Below, piece by piece: positions 43,850 through 54,865 of a stretch of 64,000 bases of DNA (its first letter is position 1; every line of letters starts with the position of its first letter). The notes beneath the pieces were generated by a model that saw only the letters and a program-made list of their open reading frames with translations, was not told where the DNA came from and made no database searches. Source of the stretch: Nectonema munidae (taxonomy: Eukaryota; Nematomorpha; Nectonematoida; Nectonematidae); contig JAUIRK010000985.1 in the NCBI GenBank assembly GCA_030549495.1, forward strand, positions 310,001 to 374,000, in the 5' to 3' direction. The translations under genes and the position numbers were made by a program.

Positions 43850-45521
43850 GTGGCGAATATTAAAAAAGTAGGAAAAAACTAGGATTTGTAACAATAAAAA
43901 AGTAGGAAAAAGTAGGATATTCTTATAAAAGAATAAGTAAAAACTAGGAACTAATAAAGTTCAATGTATAGATAAAATTTCAAAGAAAAAAACACTTTTA
44001 TTGCTTTATGTAAGAATTAATCATTCGAATTCTCTTTTTACCAATATCATTTCTTTCATCAATACATCTTTTGATTCTGTTATTTTTTCAAGATTTGTCT
44101 TTGCCACATTCAATAATCCTTGACTTATATTCTTTTCAGTAAAATTTTTTGATTTTATAGCTTTAACTAATCTAGAATTTGCTTTGTTAAAAACTTGATT
44201 TGCCTTCTCCATTTCTGTTTTCAATTCCACTTCGTTCTTTGCTTTTCTTTTTCATCGATGTTACGTTTAGACTCCCGGTCTTTTTCTTTTTTTCTTTATC
44301 TTCTTGTTCTAATTGTTCTTCCCATTTCTTTTTATTCTCTAAAAGAAGCTTCTCTTTTTGTTCTGCCTGTATTCTTGCTTCGTATTTTAAATGAGCTTTT
44401 CTGATTGCAGAAATAAAGTTCTTGGTAATAGGAATGTCTATTATATTTTTGTACATACTAATTACATCTTTCGCAAGTCTTAGCCCATTAACCGATGAAA
44501 TTGAGAACGAAGATGTCTCTGAAGTTAACATCTTTTTATTAACAGAAAAACCCCTTTCTACGTCGGCGTTACCATGCGAAATGCAAAGACATGTCATAAC
44601 TAATTTCTTCAAGTTGGGATATTTAATATCCCCGGAAAGATTGGTACGAAGAAACACTTTATTCCAAAAATGATCAATTCTTAAAAATTCTTTATTTGAG
44701 TTGTATATCTCATTGTCATTAATTGGTTCAGCCCTGTATAACTTCCATTCATCTGTAATTTTTGCAATAGAAGTCTTCAATGTGAGGTAAAGCTGAACAT
44801 AATTCTCTGATAAGAACTATAGCCTTGTCTGAATTTCTTACTTTAGGATCTAGACATCTTACACATATAATAAATGTGTCATTAAGAGGCAACTTGGTTT
44901 GAAGATAAAAACTGACAGATTGATAAAACCTTCTTATGTCATTCAGTATTACGTGTTTTTTAGTTTCATCAAGTAATTCTAATGTCTTTGTAGTGTCTGT
45001 GCCTATTTCCAACATTTTAAGAGAAAATAGGTTTTCAATATGAAAAATATCGATAATTTGAAGCTTGTCTAGATTTGTTTTGAATTAAGTCAAGTTTGAC
45101 AAATCTATTGAAAAAAGTTAGCAACAAAAAAAGTGACTCTTCATAAAGTAATTGAATCATAGGTTCTTTTTTTTGAAATTTTGTTAGAAAAGGCTGAAAC
45201 AAAACACCAACACAAATGACAAACTGAACCTCCGCAAGACACTCTTTTCTTGAAAGAAAATCACATATTCTCTTGTATCGATTGTTCTTTTCAAGCTGAA
45301 CCAAAGTATGATCGCCTTTACTTTTTTTAGCTAAGTCTGTTAAAAAATATTTACAAAGTGAAGAGCAGTGTTTCAAAATACATTGTAATGCGGGTACAAT
45401 TGAATTTTTTTTAGAAAAGTTAACAAATAATGAAAAAAGAAAATAATAAAAAATATATAACAAAAAACCAGGAAACTTTTGAAAAAAACTAGGAAGGTCG
45501 GAAAAAACTAGGAATCGCTGG
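43850..45521 (-). pseudogene. hAT-like transposase of the SHG.ADVERGFS family, C-terminal half
   Basis: Minus-strand pieces join in order. 45463-45035 contains RYKRICDFLSRKECLAEVQF and FLTKFQKKEPMIQLLYEE. 45015-44749 contains LEIGTDTTKTL and LPLNDTFIICVRCLDPKVRN. 44780-44187 contains YPNLKKLVMTCLCISHGNADV then ERGFSVNK, the hAT dimerisation block, followed by a charged coiled-coil tail. After a one-base shift the tail continues at 44230-44021. This extended tail is usual for the family, which I know as uncharacterised proteins in many animals. Only two or three frame changes separate it from an open frame, so it is younger than its neighbours. CCAGTGGCGA (about 43850) and TCGCTGG (about 45515) may be its ends; no 8-base duplication was confirmed. 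Confidence 0.78.
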
Positions 45522-46100
45522 AAGGCCTGTATATGGCATAAATGTTCTCAGTTACTTGCACAGCTATATGTTTTTATAATTTTTTCTTAAGTTAAGACAC
45601 TTGGGGCAAGTTGAAAATTTTCAGGGGGGGGGGCACTTGCCCTAAAAATATATAGGTAGCGCGGGCTCTGAGTATGTACTGACCATTATCTAGTAAATTC
45701 TTGTTCTCGTTTTTAGATTCTGATTAAGCAAACATCTCTAGGTGTAATTAAAGATTTTTTACTAGGGAAAGAAATCCAGCAATTTCTGCAAAACAAACTA
45801 GACATGCATGTAGAATTTTCTGGTGTCCATTTTCGTATATTCCTATAATATTTAAAAGAACATATTTGAACACTAATTGTCAATTGGTTAAGTGGATTAA
45901 TTACTCTGCAATGAAATGCATTGTTGCTTAAAATAAAATTTAAAATTTTTAGCAAAGCAACTTAGATTATTAAACACAAAAAAAAACAACGAATCATCTT
46001 ATAATTTTCATATTCTACTGGCGGATTTAAAGGGGGCAGAACTGCCCCCCCCATTCCATTGCCAATTGCTTGAAAATTTTTCTTGATCTAATTCTTTTCG
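45522..46100. repeat. transposon-end scraps
   Basis: GGGGGGGGGCACTTGCCC at about 45624, ending GCGGGCTCTG, matches the patch at 1.77 kb. CTACTGGCGGATTTAAAGG at 46017, with GGGGGCAGAACTGCCCCCCC forming a hairpin, is an end of the CAGTGGCGGATC family also seen at 14.78 and 54.7 kb. Confidence 0.45.
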
Positions 46101-47820
46101 TAGAACTCAAATATGATGATTTCTGCAACTCGTTTTTTAGATTCAATCTTTCTCTAAAATGAGAAGCCCTAAAAAGTTTTTCATGTTTCAATCCTAGTTA
46201 AGTGTGACACTATTTACTTTTATATTATCCAATTTTTTTTGTAAATTTATTATTTAAACACATCAAGTTTTACCACATCAATTGACTTCGCAGTTCAATG
46301 AATGAGTATCGTTTTAATGCTCTCATTCTTCTTTTTGTTCACAGAGATATTCGATTGGATATTGACACAACCATGCAAACGCGTGCCTAAAATAATGATG
46401 TGATATGACTTGAAGTTTAGAAAAATAGTAACAGAGCTTACATATCACTCCATCCTTTCTGTTGCGTGGATGTTCGTACTGCGTGTAAAGTGAAAAAACA
46501 GTGAGCCAGTTTTTTTCCTAAAGTGAGAAGTCTTTCTTTGTTCGGAATGGCCAACTTCTTTCGAAATAAAAATGGCGACACTTTATTCGATCTTAAACCT
46601 CTAAGGACAGTGACTGTTTTTTTAGTGTACTCTTGTATGCCGCATCTCCTTTGAATTGGAAAAGCCCTCTCTAACTTCTGCAAATCGTTAAAATACAGTT
46701 TCATAATTAATTAGGAAATTTCAAAAATTTATTTAAAAGTAAATCATTTTCCATTTTTAAAAAAAAAGAATCCCTTTAGTTTCCTCCCCCTCCGTTTCTG
46801 TATTTGCTTACACAAGGAATTGTAAGATTCTGACTTGATGCAAAGATTCATATATTGAGAAGAAATAGAGCATGACTTGTTTTTAGCGTTTTTAGGAAAT
46901 ATAAGAAAAGTTTGGCGCAAAAAAATTTACTAAGAAATGTTGTTGTTTTCATTGTAGATAACAAACGTAAGTCTTTTTAGTAGAATAAAGAAATTTTCTT
47001 ACTAAGTCAAAAATTTATTACAATAATGAAAAAATTCTTTCATTATAAAGTCAAAAATAGATTTCCCGATTATGATGTTCAGACCGAATCTATCAAGATC
47101 TTTACAAAATTATTCAAAAAGATAAATTTCATTCAATGATTTTCAAGCCCATTTTATGAAGTTTACGTTCAGAATAAAATTTGATGAGATTTACAGAAAA
47201 TAATATTTATTTTAAATTTCTTAATTATTAAATCTATTCATACTAAAATTGTGTATTAAATTTAGAAATGCGAAGACCAAATTATGGAAGCTACAAGATT
47301 TTTTTAAAAATTCGTGAAAAAAATATTTTAAGGTATTCTCTTTCAAAAAACAGATACTAAAAGTTTTTAAAGAATTTACATAAGAAAACATAAATTATTT
47401 TTGTTTGATATTTTAAAATATATTTTTGTGTAGAGATATTTCAAATGCTTATTGTAAAATAAAATATCTAGGATTTCACATGAAGAGATAATGAAAATTG
47501 TGAATTAATTCAATGCTATAGTTCTTGATATTTTATATATATTATATATAGTTGCAAATATTAAAATTAATATTTTTTCAAACTATTTCATTTAATAATC
47601 TATTTAGATGGCGTTAAAAAAATATCACTATTATTTATATCTTGATAATTTATGAAGGTACAGCAACATTGATTATCTCATTTAAATTTTTCCATAAAAT
47701 AAAAGGAATATTTTTTTATATTATTCATTTTTAAAGAAAAAAAAATTAAAAAAAAATTTTTTTTTTTATTTTTTTTTTATTTGGACATTTTTTCAGATAT
47801 TTTTATACAAAATTTCTTCA
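46101..47820. other. intergenic, upstream of U2
   Basis: AT-rich. A minus-strand ORF with ATG at 46704 gives 88 residues without a recognised motif and is not called. Homopolymeric A and T runs at 47735-47780 immediately precede the U2 gene; a proximal sequence element is expected within about 60 bases of 47827 but cannot be identified with confidence. Confidence 0.35.
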
Positions 47821-47826
47821 GTAATT

Positions 47827-48012
47827 ATCGCTTCTCGGCCTATCGGCTAAGATCAAAAGTGTAGTATCTGTTCTCATCAGCTTAATATCTGATGCGCTCT
47901 GCATTGCGGAGCCAGTATATTAAACTTATTTTTGAGAGGGGATGCACGAATTAGGCTTGCCTGTTCTGCATCGAGGTCGTGATGGTATTGCACTACCTCC
48001 GTCTTCGGCCAC
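47827..48012 (+). ncRNA. U2: U2 spliceosomal snRNA
   Basis: The sequence starts ATCGCTTCTCGGCC and continues GGCTAAGATCAA, the conserved 5' end of U2. GTGTAGTATCTGTTCTC at 47858-47874 includes the GUAGUA that pairs with the intron branch site. Stem-loop II follows (ATCAGCTTAATATCTGAT), then the Sm-binding site (ATTTTTGAG at about 47930), then stem-loops III and IV, ending in GGTATTGCACTACCTCC.TC. The length of about 186 matches animal U2. The stem I loop reads TATC instead of the usual TTTT, and the run before GTGTAG has four adenines, so there is lineage-specific variation. All functional motifs are intact, so it is probably a working gene, transcribed by RNA polymerase II. Confidence 0.93.
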
Positions 48013-48081
48013 TTTATAATTTCAATCATCATTTAGATTTTATCTAAATTTGTCGTATTGGATAAATTTGATATTTAATTT

Positions 48082-48156
48082 TTCAAAGACTGAGAGTTTA
48101 ACACGTGGCTCAAAAGTTTTTTCAAAAGACTGAGGATTTAACACGTGGTCTAAATT
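48082..48156. repeat. short direct repeat downstream of U2
   Basis: Two copies of a roughly 39-base unit (TTTTCAAA.GACTGAG, then TTTAACACGTGG) lie back to back about 70 bases beyond the U2 3' end. The snRNA 3' box would be expected closer to the gene, so this repeat is probably incidental. Confidence 0.55.
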
Positions 48157-48159
48157 GTA

Positions 48160-49870
48160 AGATGCACACCAACATGCTGAAAAGTTTCCCATCAAATTGA
48201 GATATTTACTAGATTTTATTGCAATGAATATAATGGAAAAATGAATAACAAAAAATGATAAAAGATACCGTTTAATAGTATCCATATAATTCATAAAAAT
48301 CAAGAAACGAGTTCAAAACGTCAGCAAAAACCTTCAAAACAGAAATCGATCAGCTCTAATAAGTATTAAAGTTAGAGTGTGAGTCCCAAATATGGATGGG
48401 AGCTTTTGTTAAAAGAGAGGTAGGGAGAAGGATAAGGAGAACAAACGTGTGTTAATTTAGTCGGTTTAGTAAAAGATGAGTAAAAAGCCAGGGGCATAAT
48501 ATGGAAGTGACGGTAGAAAAGGGAAGAGAGTGTGAGTTTTACAACGGACTTTAATGTGTGTAGTAGATTCTCATTTGAAAGTAGTTAGCACCTCTTGTTC
48601 CTTGAAGAAACTTGTCACACCTTTAGCATACGCTCATCGGCGACTTATAGAAATGCAGCAAGAAAAACTAGTCAGGTGCTATCCCATCTACAACACCCAA
48701 GGCAGTGGTTGCAACGCTCAATTTATGGGACACAAACATTTTACAGGTATAAGGAATAGAAAGGCAAATACTACATCATGCCGTCTTGCAGAATTATATA
48801 GTTAGTCTGGAGATGGAGCTCTCTACCAGGGTTGGATCAAATACTTATTTTCCAATCTAAAATTCAAATACAAACGCTCGCGCTAGCAAATTCTGTAATA
48901 CAAATACTTTTATCATCAAAACCAAAGTATTTATTAATTTGAAATTACAATTTATGAATTCTAGTTGTTTTAAACCGGAATCTCAACCTTAATTAAACTA
49001 ATTTATATTTTAAATTCTAATTAAAAATATAAATATACTCATTCTTTTTTATATGGTAGAAGACCGTACATAATTGGAATTTGGACTTCACAATAAAAAA
49101 TATGTACTGTCAAAATTAGGAGGAAATTTTTTAAAAATGCCCTTTATCTCAAACACCATACTTGGGGTCAATTTGGACACATGATAAAATTTAATTACAA
49201 ATTGACTAGCACTTAGTCAAGCTTTTTGGTCTCTTTTTTTATGACTTTGATTGTAAGTCACCTTTGTTCCTTTTCAAATGAATTATTGCCATTAACTGTT
49301 CATATTCCCTTTGTAACAAAAAAGTAACACATAGCCCCTTTTTACTATAAAAATATGTAGTAAGAATATAAATACCTTTTTAACTATTTCAAATTTGAGT
49401 ACTCGCAGTACATTTATCTGTGGAACAGTTATAAGTATTACATTATATAGGCAACAAAAGTAAAAGAAAATTTCTTTCGATATATTCACTTTACGAAAGC
49501 TGTCATTTATATAATATATAGCATGAAGATAATTTTATATTGTATCAACTATTATGCACACACACATGTATACACGTTGTATAATTACAGCTTATTACTT
49601 GCGTAGGCATAGGAACTCCATAAATATGATTGTTTAGAAAAACTTACCCCAAATTGTTAGCATCATTTTCAGTTTTTTTGATTCAAACTATTGTGCACAT
49701 TCTGCTTCATCTTATTTGTTAATGATATTAGGAATGATGAATCTTATTTTTGTTTTCAAGTTGCTATAAAAAATTCGTGTTGCATTTTTACGTCTTGTAA
49801 TCTTTTGTCTTTCTGAAATCTTTTATATTTACCTTTTGTTGTTTCAAAACTATTTTTGTTTCCTGTATAA
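48160..49870. other. intergenic
   Basis: No firm gene. CAGGGTTGGATCAAATACTTA at 48827 looks like one hAT-type terminus; the partner end was not found. Open stretches at 48554-48805 (plus) and 49292-49489 (minus) have no recognised motif. Confidence 0.3.
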
Positions 49871-49875
49871 ATCAT

Positions 49876-50890
49876 TTGTGTATAAGCATGTCAAATCCAA
49901 AAATAATCTGTTGTATTCCTAAATCAAAGAAAATTGATAATAAAACTGAGTCCGATATATCAGATGCTGAATATCCGTCAGAAAGTCAAGATAATGTCTC
50001 ATTTATGGAGGTAAATTCTTCTTTCGAAAGTGAAGCAAGTTTTGTTAAAAACGAACTCTTGGCTGAAAAATCAAAGGTTAATAAAATTGATTGGAGTACT
50101 AAGCATTTTCCTTCGCGTGGACGACGGTTTGCATCATATATAATTCGAGACGTACCTGGACCCACACGTTACGATATTTCGAGAGTCGATGATGAAGCTT
50201 CTTCATTGCTACTGTTTTCCCTCAAAAAATTAAAAAGATTATTATCGAAAACACCAACAAAAAGGACAGGTTATTTTTGGTAAGAATTGGATGGCTTTGG
50301 ATGATATAGAGCTGAGCCTTTTTAGGGGTTTTGACATGCCTGGGTGTGTACAAATCAAAGAACGAAGCCTCGAAGAACCTTTGGAGTTGTGAAAATGGAA
50401 GACCATTTTTCGCAGCCATAATGACAAGGCATCGTTTTGAAAATATTTTTGCCGCTCTAAGATTCTATGACTTTTCGACAAGAAAAAGTGAAGATAAATT
50501 TTTTCCAATCAAGGAATTATGGAGCGAGACGAATTCGATTTGTAAAAAATTATACAACCTAAACTTTTTCATTACTCTTGATGAGCAGTTGAAAGCGTTT
50601 CGCGGTAAAGCTCAGTTCAAGCAGTACCTTCCCAATCAACCAGTCAAAACGGAATAAAGTTTTGGACACTCGGTGACTCTATTTCGTTTTACAATTGGAG
50701 AACCATACCCTATCTTGGAAAAAAATTGGTCTGCTTCAAAAAAAAACATATCTGAATCCGTTGTTTTTAGACTGGCCAACGTGAAATAGACAGCCAAAAT
50801 ATTCTAGGATATTTTGGATTTAGAACTTGTCATAACAATAACGCAAATTTTCAAAAGAAGATTCCGTCAAACTATAAAAATAAAATATTA
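49876..50890 (+). pseudogene. piggyBac transposase, N-terminal and central part, decayed
   Basis: The N-terminal acidic part contains ESDISDAEYPSESQDNVSF and then WSTKHFPSRGRR, usual for piggyBac proteins. After shifts near 50200-50330 the core follows: NLWSCENGRPFFAAIMTRHR then FENIFAALRFYDF, PIKELWSETNSICKKLYN and ITLDEQLKAFRGKAQFKQYL (about 50572-50630), the block with the first catalytic aspartate (LDEQL.. FRG). The next block, KFWTLGDSISFYNW, is in another frame at about 50657-50700. It then fades out. Stops and frame changes make it inactive. The C-terminal cysteine-rich finger is missing. Confidence 0.82.
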
Positions 50891-50924
50891 AAAACTACTT
50901 ATGTAAAGGAATTAATTTTTTACC

Positions 50925-51200
50925 TGTAATTTTTTTCAAGTTTTTCTTTGCTGCATTCATATATATGTCTTATCAAACTTTGAGTAAAAAAGAGGCTAAA
51001 AACTCCAAAAGAATCCGTCATATTTTTAGCGTCACCTTGAGGACCAAAGCGACGTGACGGATATTCATAGATTCCACGAACTTCTCTATTAGGTTCCCAG
51101 GAATACTTTGTTGCTATGAGAAAATCTGATTGATCGTCTTCACTCTCATTACTACTTTGTGGTAACAATTTCATAACCGTTTGATCCGACACTTTCACCC
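50925..51200 (-). pseudogene. second piggyBac-like fragment, opposite strand
   Basis: A minus-strand open piece (51198-50920) reads SSNESEDDQSDF, WEPNREVRGIYEYPSRRFGP and DSFGVFSLFFTQSLIRHIYE. This order (acidic N-terminus, then a P.SRRFGP turn, then a F..FF...L...I helix) matches the region before the catalytic core of piggyBac transposases. It faces the remnant at 49.9-50.9 kb tail to tail and its wording differs, so two families are involved. Confidence 0.55.
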
Positions 51201-51209
51201 AAACTACCA

Positions 51210-53430
51210 GAATCGCTACTAGTAGAACTCATATCAGGGAAAAACGAAGAAATATATTAGATGTCCATCAGCTCAAGCGAGATGAAGAATTTGATTGAAA
51301 CCAATATTGATTGACATAGAACAAATGTTATCACGAAGAGTGAGAAGCTTAGAGTCGTTAAAACTCAGGGTAAATAAATCGATTACAATAGATTCAATGG
51401 ATAAGAAGATGGAGATTTCCTTCAGTATACATATGGTAAATCGCATGTGGCTATGCATAAAGTTTACAATGCAATAATAGCTGGTTGAACAATAAAATCA
51501 AAGTAATCAGTAAAAATAACATTCGCTTATCAGATATCAATATATCTGTATACACGTTTTTAGTTTTATCGACTCGTTGTCTATATTTTGATGAAATTGC
51601 AGCAGTGAAAGGCGACTTATTGAAAACGATGTTTTTAAAACTATACCGAATAATTTATTTACCAGCGTTTAGTTTTAAAATGTTTATTTTCTAATTCTTA
51701 TATTAGTTTATTAACGCCATCTATGAAAAATAGGAAACACATGAATCATCAATTTTAGGCCTTTATCACGTTATGGATGCATAAAATTATTTCTTTTTGT
51801 GTAAGTATACTTTTATCGATGCCATGTTTTGAAGAAAAAAGATTTTTAGTGATGGGAGTAAAACTCACATTATCCGTCCTTAGAAGGGCAAATAAATGAT
51901 ATGTCTTGCCAGGGTCTTCTTCATGACACGGTGTTCTTGTTGAGCAGGAATAAATCATTTATATAAGCGTGTATTTTTTTGTGTAATAAATAAAACTTAT
52001 GATACTACAATAATACGATGTAACATTTTGTTGTGATTTAAGAGATTCTGCACAATTTTTATTCTGAAATTTTGTGTACTATTTTTTAAAGTAATGAAAA
52101 AATTCTTGATTCTAGATTATTTTTAATGACATTTTCAAAATAAAGAAAACACTAATATCTATACATATACTGATGCTATGCCCGAAAATAAGGGGGAAGC
52201 ATGTAATCAATATGTTTACTAAATTTATATCTACGGAACAAGTGTGACTAGCATATGCGGGATACATTTTATAATGGTGGCTACACATTGAATAACACAC
52301 CATTTTATATAAACAACTCATTTTCTGGACCAAACCTCAAGTTTCTTGGCATCATCTTTTTATTATTTAATAATGTTTATTAAATTAACTCGGAATGAGT
52401 CTTACTTCTCAGGAAAGGAAGAAATGAGGGCGATGTTTACAATTCCAAAAATGTAGCGAGAGATCCATCCATACAAGGCCTGCGTGTTGCTAAGCAAGTT
52501 GCTTAATTTGTCACCAGAACCCGTAGCAACTCGCGTGTCTATATTAAAAAACGTGTAGAAGGAATCACTACGTAGAAACAATTAAAATGGGCTTATTTTT
52601 TTTTATGAAATGCAAAGAATAATGAAGATTTAGAAAACCGGTGAGTTAAACTTTTGAGAGGGTGAAAGAAGCGAAAGCCATTTTACCCTAAATATTTTTA
52701 ATTTGATAAAAAAAAAAGGTTCTATTCATAACACTCTGCCCCGAATAGCGTTAAATTATTTTCTTACGTCATGAATACACGTTTAAGTGTCAATCAAAAT
52801 CAAATGTAGATTTTTTTCAACAAAATATTTATGTTATAATGTCTAATACTTTATAACGTAGTGTTTACATTAGATGCACTTTCCAAATTTTATAATCATA
52901 TATATATTTTGGAAGCAGTGATGGATCTATGTTAGTATTTTAGGGGTGGGGGAGGGGGTGCTGGAGTCATCTACAACAAACGCGGTGGAAGTGTGCTAAG
53001 CTACATCAGGGGTATCGAGGGTTATGGCAGGAGAGGGGATTGAGAAGAAATATAAGTTCCAAATTCGCTTAGAATGCGAAAAACGATCCTTGTCATTATG
53101 TTGTTACACAACTGTTTGTGGTTCTCATAGTATGAGTAAAAAATTGAATATGATGAGTGTTTTTAAAAAAGGAGGACACATTTATTGAGATTAACACAAC
53201 ACTACAGATTTAATGCTATTTTCCTGTTTATTTCTTTACATGTCAAATTTCTCTTCAAGGTCAAGATTTTTTGTAATTTCCTCTTTGAAAGATAGAAGAA
53301 TCAAATCTTTCATTCTCTCGTCTGATAGCCTGTTTCTTTGGGGATTTTTTATTCTTTTCATTGTTGAAAATATCAACAATTTCAAAAAGTTCATTTATTG
53401 CTGTTGTAATAGAAATAGGAATTTGAGGCT
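51210..53430. other. intergenic, no firm gene
   Basis: AT-rich. Open stretches at 51295-51477 and 51485-51694 show no recognised domain. A G-rich patch at 52940-53040 (GGGGTGGGGGAGGGGGTG) follows CAGTGATGGATCTA (52917), a likely diverged end of the CAGTGGCGGATC family. Confidence 0.3.
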
Positions 53431-53554
53431 AAAAACGAAGAAAAGCTAAAAACGAGTCATTTTCTATGCTTGGCTTTGAGATAGTCTTCTTAAATAGTTA
53501 CTTAAGTGGTCTGGGATAAAAAACTTTTAGTTATAAGAAAAAAATATATAAACA

Positions 53555-53587
53555 TTAGATCTCAGCCATTAGACCGAGAACCGTTAC
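53555..53587 (-). ncRNA. U2 5'-end-like fragment (copy 1)
   Basis: The sister copy reads ACGGTTCTCGGTCTAATGG then CTGAGATC. The substitutions keep the seven-pair stem (CTCGGTC with GGCTGAG, using G-T pairs), so the hairpin is preserved between the duplicated copies although the loop differs. It is more diverged from U2 than copy 2. Confidence 0.4.
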
Positions 53588-53910
53588 TTTTGGAAATCCA
53601 TCTCTATAGATACGTCTTGAAAAAGAAAGCTGTATTTTGTTTATAATCATCGGAAAACAAAAACATTCACTAAATTCTAAAGATGCCACAGTATCAAAAA
53701 TCCTAAACTATCTTTTTTAATTGAAATATAGTGAAACAAAGTGAAGCGATTTTGTTGTGATGCTTTAAATTTCTTAAGGACATAATTGATTGCAAATGTG
53801 CCAAAAACGAGTTTTTTTTTCTAATTTTTCCTTTGAAATTGCCTTCTAAATAGTCTCTTAACTGATTTTGGATAAAAAACTTGTAGAATGAATAAAAAAT
53901 ATAGAAATAT

Positions 53911-53941
53911 TTGATCTCAGCCATAAGGCCGAGAACCGATA
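53911..53941 (-). ncRNA. U2 5'-end-like fragment (copy 2)
   Basis: On the minus strand this reads ATCGGTTCTCGGCCTTATGG then CTGAGATCAA, against ATCGCTTCTCGGCC and GGCTAAGATCAA of U2, so about 26 of 30 positions agree. Similarity stops after the first stem and the branch-site-pairing GUAGUA is absent, so it cannot be a working U2. It may be a U2 retro-fragment captured by the repeat, or convergence on a hairpin. Confidence 0.45.
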
Positions 53942-54219
53942 CTTTTGAAAATCCATCTCTATAGATACGTCTTGAAAAAGAAAAAAAAGCTGTATTATGT
54001 TTATAATCATCGGAAAACAAAAACATTCACAAAATTTCAAAATTCTAAAGATGCCACAGTATCAAAATTGCTAAACTATCTTTTTAATTGAAATATGGTG
54101 AAACAAAGTTATCAATGAAAAAAGCGAGGAATCTTCTTTGATGGACACACATGTAGCAATAATTACAATCAATATCACATGAAAAGCACAATCATTTAAA
54201 ACATTACTTCATTCTAAGC

Positions 54220-54857
54220 CAGGGGTCGGCAAATTGGTCGATATCGACCTCTAGGGGTTGATAAGATAGAGAAACTTACCAAATTGTGTTACTTTATAGT
54301 AGTAATAAATCTCCTTTTTCTTTTAAAACATAGCTTAAGACATTGTATAGTATAGGATATATTCATAGTGGCAGTTTTAAGGGAGGCCATAACCTCCCAG
54401 TTTTTTGGCTGGACCCCATGTTGGCACCTCCACATCAAATACCTATTTTACTGGATTTAAAATTTACTCGAAACTTTTTATAATTTAATTTTTTTGAGTT
54501 GATTTTGCATCCAGGGGAAGAAATATCTCTCTTATCTGGGCGGGTGAATCTTAGACTAAGAGCACTATTAATTTGATTTTTATTGATTGGAATAATTCAA
54601 AGAAAAAAAAGTAAAACATATGTATTTGGTAAATTGCAAAATTTATAAAAAAATTATCGATTTAAAAACTTGGCCCCCTCACTTTTGAAAATCTAGATCC
54701 GCCACTGGATATTTGAAACATTTTTGGTTTGTATTTTTTCTCTTAATTGTTGGGCATTGATTTATGTTTGTATGAAACATTTCTATGTAGTGGGGGTCGA
54801 TGTGGCGACAAATCTTCTAGGAAGCGGTCGACGGGTAAAAAAGTTTGCCTATCCCTG
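54220..54857. mobile_element. hAT-type MITE, 638 bases including a nested insert
   Basis: The left end is CAGGGGTCGGCAAATT and the right end AAGTTTGCCTATCCCTG, an imperfect inverted repeat. It is flanked by TTCTAAGC at 54212-54219 and again at 54858-54865. GGTCGA words lie inside both ends. The interior from about 54366 to 54707 begins AGTGGCAGTTTTAAGGG and ends CTAGATCCGCCACTGG, the signature of another repeat family, so a second element has jumped into this one. No ORF. Confidence 0.85.
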
Positions 54858-54865
54858 TTCTAAGC

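Larger units (their letters stand above)
53435..54112. repeat. 360-base tandem duplication
   Basis: Two copies about 360 bases apart (53435-53745 and about 53790-54112) share long near-identical stretches, for example ATCCATCTCTATAGATACG then TCTTGAAAAAGAAA, TTTATAATCATCGGAAAAC and AAAGATGCCACAGTATCAAA. They differ by small indels. Each contains, on the minus strand, a hairpin resembling the 5' end of U2 (53555-53587 and 53911-53941). Confidence 0.85.

Noticed and set aside
44195..44673. Plus-strand open stretches rich in serine, phenylalanine and leucine.
   Set aside because: They are antisense shadows of the minus-strand hAT transposase.
43850..45521. 8-base target duplication for the SHG.ADVERGFS hAT.
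   Set aside because: Flanks AGACCCTC and GAAGGCCT do not match, so the ends remain uncertain.
46438..46704. Minus-strand ORF of 88 residues with an ATG.
   Set aside because: No motif, no splice context and length within chance expectation.
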